Below, piece by piece: positions 23,714 to 38,700 of a stretch of DNA of 43,204 nucleotides. The position numbers and the translations under genes were made by a program. The stretch's first letter is position 1, and each line of letters begins with the position of its first letter. Source of the stretch: Selenomonadales bacterium UBA7018 (GTDB taxonomy: Bacteria; Bacillota; Negativicutes; Selenomonadales; Selenomonadaceae); the NCBI GenBank assembly GCA_002448305.1, contig DJWY01000009.1, positions 17,912-61,115 of the forward strand, written 5' to 3'. Under the pieces are notes generated by a model. The model did no database searches, was not told where the DNA came from, and saw nothing but the letters and a program-made list of their open reading frames with translations.

Positions 23714-23757
23714 ACAAGCAAAGAGTCATATCAAAGCTGTTATGAGAGGTGATTTAA

Positions 23758-26700
23758 TTGAAATTTCTAAGGTATATACAGAAGAAACGCCGAGCAATGT
23801 TAGCTCTGGCGGCGTTGACACTTTTGGCTAACCCGTTCACCGCGCAGGCGTCCTCTATCACGCCTAAAGATACTTCGCACAGTAGCAAAATTACTTTTAA
23901 GAATAATGTTTACAATATCGCAGTGCAAAAGGAACTTTCAAGGCAAGTTGGTGTCAATAAGTTCAAAGATTTTAATTTGGACAAGGGGCAGATAGCTAAT
24001 ATCAGATTTAATAAGCTCCAAACAGTCGCTAACCTCGTAGATAACAGAATTAATATAAATGGCACGGTTAATGCCCTGCGCGGCGACAAAATTGGCGGCA
24101 ATTTATATTTCCTAAGTCCAAATGGTATCGCGGTCGGCGCAACCGGCGTGATTAACGCGGGAGCTTTTACCGGTATAGCGGTCAGTCAATCTTATTTTAA
24201 TAAGTTGAGCAAAATGAAATCAGGTAGCGAATTTATGACTGCGCTCGCGCCGAAAAATATCGAATACAATAACGACCCCGACAAAGGTATTGATATTCAA
24301 GGCGTCATAAACGCGCCCGGCGGAATTCACCTTTACGCCACTAAAATTGACGTTGGGAAAAATGCTATCCTGCGAACTGACGTTTCAGAGGTCGATTTTA
24401 CAGAGGTAGTCAATATAGGAAAAGTCGATTCGGGGATAACCGGCGGGCTTGACGCCTCATATAAAAACGGCGATATTGTCCTTAAAGCCCACGCTGAACA
24501 TCTTGCTGACGATAATATCATAAAAAGTATCGGCGGCTATACCGCCTCGCAATGGGAAAAAGTAACCGAACGTAACGCTACTATCAACGTTGACGGAAAA
24601 ATTAAATCAGCGAGCAACGTTTCTATAAACGCAGACGCCGTTACAAAGTTTTCAGAAGGTAGCTATTTTAATATAATCAGTCAAAGCGGTATCTTGGACG
24701 CCTTTTTAGGAAATCTGGGATTAGATGTCGCCGTTGACTTCGCGAAAAAAATTAATACGGCAACCGTTAATATCGGAAAAACTGCCGATATTTATTCCAA
24801 AGGGAATATGGATATCGGCGCGACCGGTACTCTTAACGTAACTATCAACGCAACTACGCCCGCCGCTAAATCCGGCACGACTAAAGCTACAGAGTGGATT
24901 CCGGCAACTAGCGTAGCAGTCATCAACGCGACTAATAAAGCTACTGTCAATATCGACGGCAAATTAAAATCAGATGGTACTATGTCCATCAACGCTAAAG
25001 CTACAACGAGCCTTTCCGCAACGGCTAATAATGCTACTATTGTCGGGAAAGCCGCTAGCGAAAAGGGCATTAAGGAAGATACTCATTATATCGCAGTCAG
25101 CGTAATCGACGGTGAAACTTCAGCCGAAGTTAATATCAATTCCGGCGATGAAATCAAAGTCGGCGGCAAGGACGCTTCTAAAACTAAAGCATTTTCGGCG
25201 ACTGCTAAAACCGAAAATACCATTTCCAATTCAGCTACCGCCGCAACTGCCGGTACGAGCGTTGGCAGTACCGCAGTTACCGAAAATGACGACATTGCCA
25301 CTACTACCGCCGTTGATATTACCGATTATTCTGCTACTGCTAATGTCAATGTCAATCGCGCAATCACGGCTCAAAAGGGCGGCATAAATCTGGACGCCAC
25401 CAACACTTTTAAAAACACAATGAAAGCTAGCACAACAACCGGCAGAGCAATTAAGCCTATGAAAAACTGGGCAGAGGTGGCAGGTCCCGAATTCCTAAAC
25501 GCCATTTCTAATAATCTCATGGCTAAAGCTACGTCCTTCGTACAAAAGGCGGCTCAAGATGTTCCGGAAGGTGCCGGCGGCTCCACTCTCTCCAAACTCT
25601 TCAACGGCAAATATTTTAAGACCGGCGTAACTGTCGGCGTCTTCTTGCAGAATAATAACGCGAAAGTAAACGTCGACAAAAAAGCCGCGCTCAATGCTAA
25701 AAATAATATCGATATTTCCGCTAAAAATGATATTTCTTCGCAAGCGTTCAATGTAACTTCCACCGTCAATAATCAGACTTCTAAGCAAAAGACTAATGCT
25801 ATGATTGGTTTGGGCGTGCTCGTCAGCGATATTACTAATAACGCCGATATTGTCAACGACGGAAAATTAAATTCAACTAGTGGCGATGTTAAGCTCGAAA
25901 CTACTTCGGGCATGAATTACAATCAATTTGAAGCGATTGTTAAGAGCGTTAAAAAAGCTTTTACGGACGTTGCCAAAGACGGCGAAGAACTTTTTGTCAA
26001 AGATACTAAAAACACCTTCGCCAAATATCAAGACCAAGTTAAAGCGGAAATTGATAAACTGGAGAAGACTGACGACCCCGCAGAATATATGCAGGCTCTC
26101 GATAACCTGAACAAAAAAATTAATGACACAAAGTCAACCGGATTTTCAGCTTTCGTTAAGGCACTCGATGACGGCGTTAAATTAAAAAAGGATTTGGAAA
26201 ATCTGCCCAGCAAACTAGCTACTTTTCTCCACCCTTCAAGCTATGCAAATTATTATGCGCGGTCAACGTTTGGCGCAGGGGCTAACGGCAATAAAGACGT
26301 AAAATTAGAAGCCGCCGGCTCATTTTCTATCAATTCTATGCTCAATAACTCAAGAATTGTCGGTGGCGAAAACTCTGTAATCACAGCCGAAAATGGCGCG
26401 GTCAATACTAATTCGCTTGCTCAAAATCGGGTTGTGGCGATAACCGGTATGGGCGGCGAATATTTAACCAGTGCAAGTGCTAAAAATAATGGCGTAGGTA
26501 TCAGCGTCTTTGTCGGAAATTTCAAAAATAATGCCGTCAATGCTTTTGGTAAAAATTCCCAGATTAAATCCAAAGATATTAAACTAAACACAAAAGACTA
26601 CGCTAAACACGTCAATATAATTTACGGCAATGGCAAGGCGGATTCAACGACAGTAACCGGCATGGTTAGTTTCATTAAATCGCCCGCAAATAGTATTCTT

Positions 26701-29700
26701 GCCCTTGATGATTCAACTAAGCTTGACGGCTCCGGCAAAGTCGAACTCAATGCCCTTAGCGAAAATTATATAACGTCGGTAAACGGCGCAATCACTATGG
26801 GCAATGGCAACGGGAAATCTTTCGGCGCGGCTATTAATATTCTTTCCAATGACGGCAATACCGCAGTTATGGTCGCTGATAACGGCGTCAATTCTAAGCT
26901 TAAGAATACGATTGACAAGCTCCAAAAGGAAATCGAAACCGAAAGCAAAAAAAATTCTCCCGACCAAGATATTTTAATAGATAAGAAAACTGAACTAAAA
27001 GCCCTTAAAATCGCTAAAACCACGCAAGATATTTTAGGCGATAATTATACAAAGGAACTCGGAAATTCTTCCACAGATACTGGCGAAATTTCTGCCAATA
27101 ACTTTACCACTAAAGCCGAAAATACCGGAACTATAAATTCAATAGCGGTGGAAGGCACGGAGAATTCAGAATCGCACGGGCTAGCCGATAAATTTAACGG
27201 TATTGTTGGTAAGGCTGGAACTCAGCTAAGTTACGTCGAAAACGCTTTCAAATGGCCAGCAACTAAGCTAAGTAAAATGCTAGGCAACGCCATTAACGAT
27301 AAATTTAAATCCGGTCAACCAAATGCTCAACAAGCCGCCAATCAAGCGGGCAATGCCGCAGGAAATGCAAACGGCGGCGCGGGCGCAAATGCCGGCGTTA
27401 ATAATCAAGCCGCCCAAAATCAACTCAATATCGCCGGCGCAGGCTCTGCCGCTATCAATATTAAATCCGGTGAGACCGGCTCCCTTATCACCAATTCCAA
27501 AATCACTGCTAAAAATATAGACGTTTCTGCAAATGATGATAGCTTCAATGGCTCATGGGCGGGTGCAGGAGCTTTTAATTTCTTCAGAAACTCCCAAGCC
27601 GCTAAAAATACAAACGTAGCAATCGGCGGCTCGGTCGCTTATTCCGATAATAGCAAGAACGTCGATTCCATTATTAAAAATTCTGCTATCAACGCCACGT
27701 CCATTAAGAATACCGCCAACCGTGACGATTCCGACGTTGCCGCCGGTATGGGGCTTGCCGTCTCGACTAATTCCGGTAATCAAGGGACTAATATCGACGT
27801 TGCAATTTCCGCCTCTATCAATTTCATAGAAGGCGACACGCACGCCCTTTTATTAAATAACACCGTAAAAGGCGGCTCGATAAAAAATAAAGCCGCGCTT
27901 GGTTCTTTGCAGGTCGCCGGCGGGCTTGATATTGCGGGAAGTAGTTCCGGCGGAAAAGGATTTAATATCGGCGGCTCTGCGGCGGCAAGCAAAATTACGA
28001 ACGATTTGCAAAGCGGCATAAAAGGCGGCTCCTATGAAAATCTCGGCAAAGTCGATATAACTGCTACGAAAAAAGCTAATCAAGTAGATGTGGCGGTCGC
28101 GGGCGGCATAACTAAAGGCGCAAAAGGTTTCTCCTTTGGTGGGGGCGTCGCTGTCTCCGACATTAATAATAATTCTCGCGCCTTCCTCAATAATACGTCC
28201 AAATTTGAATCAACCGGCATTGTAAACGTAGACGCACTCGATACTAAAAATGAAAACAGCCGCAACGCTTATCTTTCTATCCGCTCAATAAATACCGAAC
28301 CAACGTCTTACCTTGCCAATTCGGATAAGGGCAAAGTAGACGGTACGAACGGCGGCGGCAATATAGTCAATGTCGCGCTCGGCGGCGGTGGTTCAACTTC
28401 AGAGGCTGGCGCGGGCGGTCTGGGTATTTCTTATGCTGGCGTCTCTAACCTTATGAACGTCGACATTAATAATAACCAAGCTATCAACGCGCAAAATCTT
28501 AACGCCAACACAACCAATAAATCAAATATCGTCAACGTGACTTTAGGTTTCGCCGGTTCCAATAAAAGTTTCAGCGGCGCGGGCAGTTTCGGCGTCAGCG
28601 ATATTGTTAATGACGACACGATTAATATCAAAAGTTCCAATGCGACCGCCGACAATTTCCTTAGCGGTGCGCAATCTTCTGCGCATATTGTCAACATAGC
28701 TGGTCAAACCGCTCTAGCAAGTAAATTTGCTGGCGGTCTAACTTTCGCTTATAACGCCATGAACAACACCACCGGCATAAACATAGAAAAGGGCACGTGG
28801 AAAGTTAAAGACTTCGGAGCAAACTCTGCAAATAATAATTACGCGCTGGCAGTGGGTGCGGGCGTCACGTTTTCTAAGGAAAGTTCAGCAGTCAACGGCG
28901 CAATCGGGCTCAATATTGGCACGAACTCCACTAAATCAATCGTCGATGACGCGACAATTAACGGCATTGAAAAAATGAAAGTCATTGCCACTGATAACAC
29001 GTCCAAAACGACAGTTGCGGGTAACGCAAATATTAGCAAAGGCGGTACCGTAGCAATCGGCGGCGCAGTCGCTTACGCTAATATCGGCAAGGCGAATAAT
29101 AAGGAAATTATCAACGCTAAAATCACTAACGCCACTATCACTACTAAAAATAATTCGAGTATCGAAGTTGAATCTTTAGAAAAAGGAATTATGACGACAG
29201 TGGGCGCGGGCGCGGGCGGTTCAGTCGGCGGTGCTAGCCTTACTTTTCAAGGCGCGGCGGCGGTCTCGGAAGTCAACAAAGATAATATCGCTGAAATTTC
29301 TAATACCAATATCACAGGCGGCACACCGGATATAAAAATCAAAGCGACGAGCGGCGGCAACTCTTCCGACGGTTTATCTATAAACGGCAGTAAAATCGAC
29401 GTAAATAACAAGATTAAAACAGCGGCGGCAGTCCTCGACGCGAATATAACCAATGAATCATGGTTCGACGGCGCGTTTGCAATCAGCGTTAATAAATTCA
29501 ATCAAAGCACCCAAGCCAATTTCAAAAATAATACGCGGCCGGAAATTCTAAGTCGTGCCGGAAATGTCGATATGTATTCCAATTCCGAAGCCGATATTTT
29601 AGGAATAGGAATAGGCGGTTCGGGCGGCAGTTCCACAGTCGGCGCGGCGGGCAGTGTAAGCTATAACTACATAAATAATTCCGCTAAAACGCTCGTCGAA

Positions 29701-32700
29701 AATGCAAATATCAATGCGGCTAAAAATTTCGGTGTGGTTGCGCAATCCGATGATAAAATCGCAAACTATGCGGGCACGGTTGATGTCGACGTAAACGGGC
29801 GCGGCGCAATCGGCGTTTCAGTAGCCTACAATGAAATTAAAGGCGATACCGACGCTAACATTAAAAATTCAAAGCTCACCGTCAGCGGCTCCGATAAAGA
29901 TTTGATTGCCATTTCTAATCCTAAAGATAATTTGATTGACGGCTACGTCACGAGAAATAATTGGACGAGCGGCAGATTGATGAGCGGCAGGACGATGGCG
30001 AATAAATCGGGCTTGGTGGTGAATTCATCGGCGACGCATTCAATTAGCTCTGATTTGGCAACGATTGGCATTCGCGCTACCGGCAGTAAATTTGGCGCGG
30101 GCGTCTCCGGAACAGTCAACATTAACAAAATCAACGGCGCAACTAATGCCAAAGTTGAAAGTACTGACGCCTTAGGCAACGCGAATTCTTTCGTAAACGC
30201 AAGCGACTACACAAATAACGGGTCGTTTATTGGCAACGCGGCGGTTAGCGGAAATGTCGCAGTCGGTGTTCTGTGGAATGAAAATCAGGTCGGTAGAAAA
30301 ACAAATGCGCTAGTCGACGGCGGGACGCTCAATGTTAAAAATCTGGACGTGAAAGCCGATAACCAGCAAGGCATTTCTAACTTAAATATAGCGGTCGGGG
30401 CAAGCTTTATGTCAGGTGATTCCAAAATATTTGCGGCGGCGTCGGGTGATAATATCGTTCGCAATCAGTTGGAAGGCACAACGACTGCCAAAATTGAAAA
30501 TGCAACAGTGAATCACTCCGGAAAAGTTGATGTCAACGCTTACCACAAGGATAATATCTACGCAACCAACATTGCGGCGGGTTTGGGTGTCAGTCAGGCT
30601 GAAGCTTTTGGCGTTGGCGCGACTTTCGATTTAGGCTATGGACTAATGCGCGAAAATTCAACGGTCGAAGCCGAAATAAACAATTCGACGCTGAAAAGCA
30701 AAAGCGGCGCGGTTAATGTCAATGCTCAAAACGATTCTAAACTTGCGGGAGCGTTCGGGACGGCAGGTGTAGCAATGCATATTGGCACGACCGGCACGGC
30801 CGGCGGTGCTGTAGCGGTAGCGGTCGGAATCAATAACATTTATTTGACAAATACCGTGCACGCAGGGATAAAGGGTTCAACTCTGAACGTTGGTGCGGTA
30901 GATGTCAACGCTAAAAATTCTTCCGAAATAAAAGCCGATGGGGGCGTTGCGGCGGTTTCAATTAATATCTCGAAAACGTTCTTTGCGTCGCTAGGAGCGG
31001 CGGTTGCAGTCACAAACGGCACTTTCGATAACAAAGTAACGGCGGAAGTTGATAAAAGTACGATAAAAGCGGCCGGCGACGTGAATATCCAAGCTCGCGA
31101 CGACCATAAATCAAGCGAAACGGTCGTATCAGCGGCACTTAGTACGGGACTAGCGGTGAGCGTCAACCGCATGTCCACTTCGATAAATAACGGCTTAGCC
31201 GACTTAAAAGCTGAGCAACTGGGCAAACCTTTAAGCCGTAATGATTTGGTAATGACGACGGATAACGCCTCTAAGGAAAACGCTAATGGCGATTCCGATA
31301 AATTAACGGGCGAATTTGGCGACGAAAAACGCTTCCTTAATGAAAAAACGATAAATAGTCTGCTAGGCGGTGTGCGTGCTAATTCGGCTGAAACAAAGAA
31401 AAATATCAAAGAAACGCTAACGAAACGTTATACAGCTACGGTAAATTATAATAACTCGCTGAAAAAGGGCGTGTTCGCGAACGTCCAAAATAATTCCACT
31501 ATCGAGGCGGGCGACAACAAAATTTCAATCGGGTCGACTGAAAATAACGATTTAGCAATAACGAGCGGTTCTGGCAATGCGGGACCAATCGGAGTTGGCG
31601 TCGGGTCAACGTCAATTAAAGTTCGCCGAGCAAATACGGCAAACGTTATCGGCTCCAGCCTTAAAGCCAAAAATATCGACATAAGCACGACGAACGGGCA
31701 GACTGGCTCGGACGGAATCAACTCGAGAATGTATAACGCTTCAATTTCTGTAGTAGGAGTAAGCGTGGGATATAACAACGTGGAAACGAACGGCACGGGC
31801 GAAATTTTAATTTCCAATTCCAAAATCACAGCCGGCGAAAATCTTAATGCTAAGGCAGTCGACAATTCCAAGAGCAGAAGTTATATACTCGACGCGGGCT
31901 TGAAAGGCGCAGGCTACACGGGCGTTTTTGCCTACAACACGAACACCAGTCAAACCGGAATTGAAGTTAGTGATAAATCTGCGCTTGAGGCAAAGGCGAT
32001 TAACTTCGCCGCGCAAAATAACAGCTACCGCGCGACGGATACGCTCGCAATAAGCGCAAGTGCTCTTAATGTTCCGACCAGCACTTCCGAAGCAAGGGAT
32101 TCTTCTACCAATTTTATCAGCGTAAAAGACGCGGGCAATACCTTCAGAGCCGATAATCTAAATTTCACTGCGCAAAACAGCGGTCAAACTTACGCCAATA
32201 TAAACGGACAAGCATATTTGGGACTAAACGCGATAATTGCTAAAGGGCGTGCCAATTCTAATATAAATGCGAACATTAACATTGCCGACGCGAACACTTT
32301 CAAGGCGGGCACGGCAAATATAACGGCGCAAATCGGCGAGGAAAATAAATATACCGCCGAAACGACCGGCTTTGCAATAAACGGTTCTGCGATAGGTATT
32401 AACGTAGATAACATGTATGCAGAAACGAAGAGCATGGCGGCAGTAAATATCGGCAACGAAATTTATAATGATGATACGACGCTGAATGTAAGCGCGTTGA
32501 ATAAGGCAAGCCGTAATTCGTTTATGCGAAATAATGCATATTCGCTCGTCGCAAATGCCAATGACATTTCAGCCTACACGATAGCCGAAGATAGCTCCTC
32601 AATTACGGTTGGAAGTAATACGGCGTTAGCTAATTCAAATAAACTGGGTGCGCTGAATATCAATGCGGACACGGAAAATAAAAGTTACGTGGCGGCGAAA

Positions 32701-35700
32701 GGTACGGGCGGTTCAATCGGCGGCGATTTTGGAAGCGCGGCGCATGCCGATAACGACGTTAATAACACGTCCTCTGCGACGCTGAACGGCACATGGAATA
32801 TAGCTGACGCTTTAACCTTGAGCGCAAATCAGCACGACGCGGCATATATATCTGGTTATAGTGCACGTGGCGCAATATTGACGGGCGGCAAAGGTTCGCT
32901 CGATAACGTGATAAAAGGCTCGTCCACAGCAAAAATCGCCGATTCCGCGCAGATAACTGCCAAAACTGTTAATATTAATTCCAAAAACTATATCAAGACG
33001 GATAAATATTCCAGCGATTATGATTATACATTATTTGGGCGCATGGGCGGCGTGGTTGATGACGTGGATTATCAACGCTCAACCGCCACGACTGCTAAAT
33101 CAGCCAATATCAATATCGGCAAAAATGCGGCGATAACAACGACCGGCACGCAGATTTATGACGCGGCAAGCGATTACGATTTAAAAAATAACGTGTACGC
33201 GGAAGGCGGCTCCTTATTGATGAGCTTGCGTTGGTCAAAGTCGCATAACTACATAACGGCGGACGAAAAAATTTCCGTTGGGACGGGCGCGACGCTCAAA
33301 AACGAGGGCGGCACCTATTCAGACGGCGGAATCACAATGGCGGCGCATGATAAATTAGAACTTGCTCCGACGTCAAAAGGCTTTTCGCAAGCGGGCTTAG
33401 GCGGTTATGTCCGCGCCGAAACTTTCATAGATTTAACGCGCAATCAGACCATAGACATAAACGGCACAGTTAAAAGCGCGAAGGATTTAAACCTGTACGC
33501 GGGCGCAGACGCACAAGGCGAAAGCTCCAAAGTGCACAGCTACGCGCAAGCAATATCGCAAGTTCAAACGCTGTTTAGTAACGGCTCAGCCGATATAATT
33601 CGCAAGGGCGCGACCAATTCCAATGTAAATATAAATGACGGCGCATATGGTCAAGCGACGCGCAACGTTAATGTTATTTCAAATGCGGGCTATGAAGTAT
33701 ACGAGGAGCGACCGTTTTACGGAAGCACGTGGTCTTCTGACGGCGGTTATAAAGTGGCGACTGCCGACACGGGCAATTTAACCACTGGCAATTATAAGCA
33801 TAACAATAAAGTTAAGGTCGACGGGGAATTGAAAGCCGCCGCAACGCCCGACGTTACGATAAATATCAGCGGCGTAACTTTGCCCGACGGCTTCATTTTC
33901 GCTGATGATAATTTCAAAACTCTGTCATACAACGTCCAAAGCGGCGACATTACCATAACCAAAAAGAATACGGACTTTGCGGGCATGAGTAGCGAAAAAG
34001 CATTTGCCCAGCAGATTTATAACGGGATAACGACTTCTGATGTTGATTATGCCAATGGCTTTTTGAAAACGCGCTACGCTCAAATTTGCCAAGCGATAAG
34101 CCAATATCAAATTCAAGGCAAAAATGACGTTGTGGCGTATAATGGCTTTTTGCAAGAGAAAAACGCGCTAGAAAATGAAATGGAAAAACTCGGCTTAGGC
34201 AGTTACGACAAAGGGGAATTTAAATTAGATTCGTCAGCGTCACTAAAGATAAAAACAGTGGTGTTGCCCAATGTGGAAGTCAGCGGCGGAAGTATCAACG
34301 TCAGCACGGGCGAATTCAGCGGAACGGGCAAATTAAATGCCTCTGGCGTGCCGAAAATCGATATAAACAATAAATCAAGCGCGTATTTAATTACAAACCG
34401 TTTGATGATAGCCGATAAGGGCGGGGCAATCACCTACAACGGGCGAGCAGTAACGAGCAATGCCGATATTGGTAGCGGCGCGAAATTTACTGATATAAAA
34501 ATCGCCAACAGTACAGCAATTCCGACGATAAAAGTTGCGAATAATTATTCTGGTCAAACTTCCATTCCGATGAAGCCGAATCCCAACGTCAAAGGCTTTA
34601 ACACTCTGCCCGCCAAAGATAGAAATACTATCCTGACATACACGCCGATAAATTATATCGAGGTAACCAAAGATATAAAAAATCCGGTCGGCAAGGTGAT
34701 AATCGATAACAAGCAGGGCAGTATTCGGATAAATAAAGGCGCGGCAGTCAATGCGCAAGATGTAGAGATGACAGCGAAGGAGAGCATATCGCAAGGCTAC
34801 ACTGAAGGCATAGTAAATATCGCGTACACGCCGGAAAATGTCTACAAAGATGAAATTGCCAAATTGCGCGACCAACTCGACTGGGATAAAAAAATTCCCA
34901 CGAGCAACCAAACTGTAACTAAACAAAGCGATAACATTTACAAGGGCGGTTCGGGCAGGATAGCGGGCGACGCGATTTACATTGCAGCACGCGATATAAA
35001 TATAAATGGGTTGATTCAATCGGGCTATAACGGATTCAAGACGACCATAACGCAAAAGGACGTTGACAACGCAAAAGAGCAAGTGTTTTACAATGAAAGG
35101 ACAATGTACAAAGTCAACTCTGGCGGGACGAAACTGGGCTCCGACGGCTACTATATTTACGAGCCGCAAATTTACTACGACAAAACGAATAATAAATTAT
35201 ACGTGGAAGATATAAACGCGGCGGGCGGCAAAGTTTACCTGTCGGGGCGCGTATCGTCCACCGGCAACGGCAAAATCGTAGTGAGCGACGGCGGCGGCAA
35301 TATCGACATAAAGAACAGTTCCAAAGTTGATATGAACGTGGGCAACGTGCGCACTTCCGGCGGCGGTTTTATCCAAATCGTGGACACCGAACAGGATAAA
35401 TTGAGCGAGTATTCAAGCGGGCAAACGCGCACGATAGAAAATTATTCAGCGTGGCTAGCTGACAATACAAAGGGAAAAGTCACGACCGGCGACGGGCTTT
35501 CAATCGGAAACTTCGTTAATTACAACCCGAAAAAAGGCTTGACGTATAATTGGGGCGAAGGTACACGCAGGGAAAGAACTGACCATTACCATTACAAAGA
35601 AGAAAAATGGTTGTGGGGCTTTAGAGACGACGATAAATATACAAGCGACCTTGCCGCATTGTCAAATGTAGTTGAACGTATGAAAAATGATAAGGACTAC

Positions 35701-38700
35701 GCCAAAAAATATTCCAACAAAGCAAGTATTTGGAGCGAGCCAGAAAAGAGCGAAATTCTTGACGTAGGCAAAGGCGTTTATATCGGCACGCAAAACGCCA
35801 CGAAAAATAATCTTACACTCCTAGCGCAAAATGTAATGACCAGCAATAGCTATGGCAATCACACAATCGAAGGACCCGAAAAGCACGGCTTTATTGGTTA
35901 TTATCGCGACTACACCCACCGTTGGACGAAAACGACCGGAGCTAAGCAAATTTATCAATATTCGCTCAAGGCGGATTATCCAATCAGCGTCGGGATTATC
36001 GGCGAGAGCAATCCCGCAATCAATCTGACCAACAGCTCGACTAGCGACTTATACTTAACTGGCAACATTCGCAATGATAATGGCTTGAAATTGAATATCA
36101 CGGCGCGCAGAGGCAAGATTGAGCAATCAGGCGGCACGAAAATTTCAACCAATAACATTAAGCTGACTGCCCGCGACGGCATAAAAAATATCGATATAAC
36201 TAATCACCGCACGGACGATTTAAAACTCAACGCGCAGACGACTACTGGCGACGTTGATATTAACGTTCAAGGCGGGCTTTTGGGCGATAAACAACTTGCG
36301 GGCAATGTCATAGTCGCCGCGCTGAAAAATAATTATGACGGCGTGACGCTGAAGACGACCGGCGATATTAAGCAGACGATTAAGGGCACGGCGATTAATG
36401 CTCGCAATATCAAGCTAGAATCGGCGAACGGCGCGATTAATCTGCAGATAGAATCGAAAGGGCAAAGCGCGGACGTGTCAGCAATTTCAGCGGCGGCGAA
36501 CGGTGATATTAAACTGATTAAAAATGACAATGTCGACTTCCGCATTGGTTCAATCGTCTCGACGGCGGGCGACGTTACGTTAAGTGCTAAGGGAAAATTT
36601 GTCGACGCATTGGACAAGGTGCGCGATAACGCCGGCACTGACGAGAGCGACCTTGTTAAATCGTGGATAGACATGGGCTTGATAGCGGGCACGGCTGATT
36701 ATAAAGGCGCGTATATCAATCGGCTTGAAGAAGACCGCGACGCTTACAAATCGGACGTGACGGAGCAATTTAGCGAATATAAAACTTTGCTTGCGACGTA
36801 TCAAAGCGCGGTTACCGATTATAATTCGCTTGACGACAAGAGCAAAGTAATTGCGCCCCAAAAGAACGACCGCTTAATACTTTTGGAGAAAAAATTCAGT
36901 AAGTACGAGACGGCGGACGCCTATTTAGCGGCGGATTCTGATTATCAAACGCTGGTTGAGACGGTAAAAAATCCGCAGTACAAGTGGACGGAAGATGAAT
37001 TGCTAAGTTCGGTTCGTTCAGCGATAGTCAATAAGCAAGAGGGCACAGCCTACGACGTGACGCACTTAAAAGACGCCAATATCACAGGGCGGAACGTAAC
37101 GTTGACGGGTGCGGGCGTGGGCACCAACTCCAAAGAAACTACGACAATTAAAATGTCTGAATTGCGCGTGAAGGCGAACGAAACGCCGGAGCAAAAATCA
37201 GCGCGGCTGGCGAAAGTTAGCCAGTTAGCAAACGTCGAGGCGGCTGACGTTAATGTTAATTACGTTCTGGACAAAAACGGCAAGCCCGTTATGCAAACTG
37301 TCACGCAAATTAATTATAACTACGACGCCGACAAAGGCTACTACATTGACACGGCGGGCAATTACATTCGCTATCGCAAAGACGCCGACGGCAACTTATT
37401 AAAATACACCTACGACAAAGACTTAAAGCAAATCGGAAATCCTGTCGCGGCTAGTGATTTTTCCGACATAATAAAGAGCACGTCGACCATTGAGAATAAG
37501 CAAATTGAATCGTTCGATATAAGCGGGACTATTCCGCTTGGGATAAACGCCACTGGAAATATAACGGTTAAGACGACCGGCAACGACGGCGTATATATCG
37601 CGGGGCGCAACAAGGGCGTAAAGATTACCGAGACGACCAACCCGAACAACGATATTTATAGTGCGCTGAACGTGAATAAAATCGAGACGAGCAAAGCCGA
37701 CGGCAATCTTGCTAATGTGCGGATAATCGGCGAGGCGGGAATTTTCAACGCGGCGAATAGTGGCGCAAATGTCGTAGGAAAAGATTTAGTCTTAGTGGGT
37801 GGCAATGGCGCAATCGGTACGCAGGAAAAACCCTTCGCAGTGAGCTTGTCCGGCGATTTACTTAGCGCACGCGCTAACGACGAAGTCAATTTGCAAAATG
37901 TCGGCAAGAATAATTTCAGAATCAGCGCGATTTATTCGCCCAAAGCCATTCGCATTGCCACTAACGAAAACGGCATAATTGAGCAAAGCTCCCGCTTTGA
38001 CGACATAGCGGCGGCATATATCAACACGCCCGGCGAAATAACGTTGACGGGCAATGCTGGCACCGCTAACAATCCGATTTTGATAAGACCGACCGCCACG
38101 ACCACCCTAAACCTAATTCCTAATTCCTCATTCCTAATTCCTAATTTCTACATCAAGGGCTTGAATTCCGGCACGGTGAATTTGAACGAACTAAGCGGCA
38201 ACGTCGAAATAACTTCCGACGGTTCGATTGGGCAGACGGCAACCGGCACGAATAGTTTAACCAGTATGAAAGTTTCAGCTAAAGGCGACGTTCTCTTGAC
38301 TGGCAATCAAAATAAATTTAGCAAAATAAATGTTGGTGAAATCGGCGGCAACTTTGAGCTGAAGAACGATTCCGACAAGTTTACGGCGAATTTCGACAAG
38401 GAGTTAAGCGGCAAAATAACAATCAATCAGACTGGTGACATTAATTTAGCCGGAGCGATTAGCGGTTCTATGTTGAGTTTGACCAGTAAAAATGGCAATA
38501 TAACTTCAACGGGCGGCTTGACCGCAACTAAGGAAATAAATTTAAGCGTCGGGACATTTACGCACAAAGGCGAAATTCACACAGACAAATTGACGATTGC
38601 GACTGATAACGGCGTCACGATTAACAATATGGAAAATACATTCAACGCCTTAGAGATTGCTAGCCGCTCCGGCAAAGCAATTAACGGTTCAATTAATGTC

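Noticed and set aside
34387..35169. Minus-strand open frame of 260 codons opposite the adhesin
   Set aside because: No ribosome-binding site or recognisable family; the plus strand in this interval continues the adhesin without interruption.
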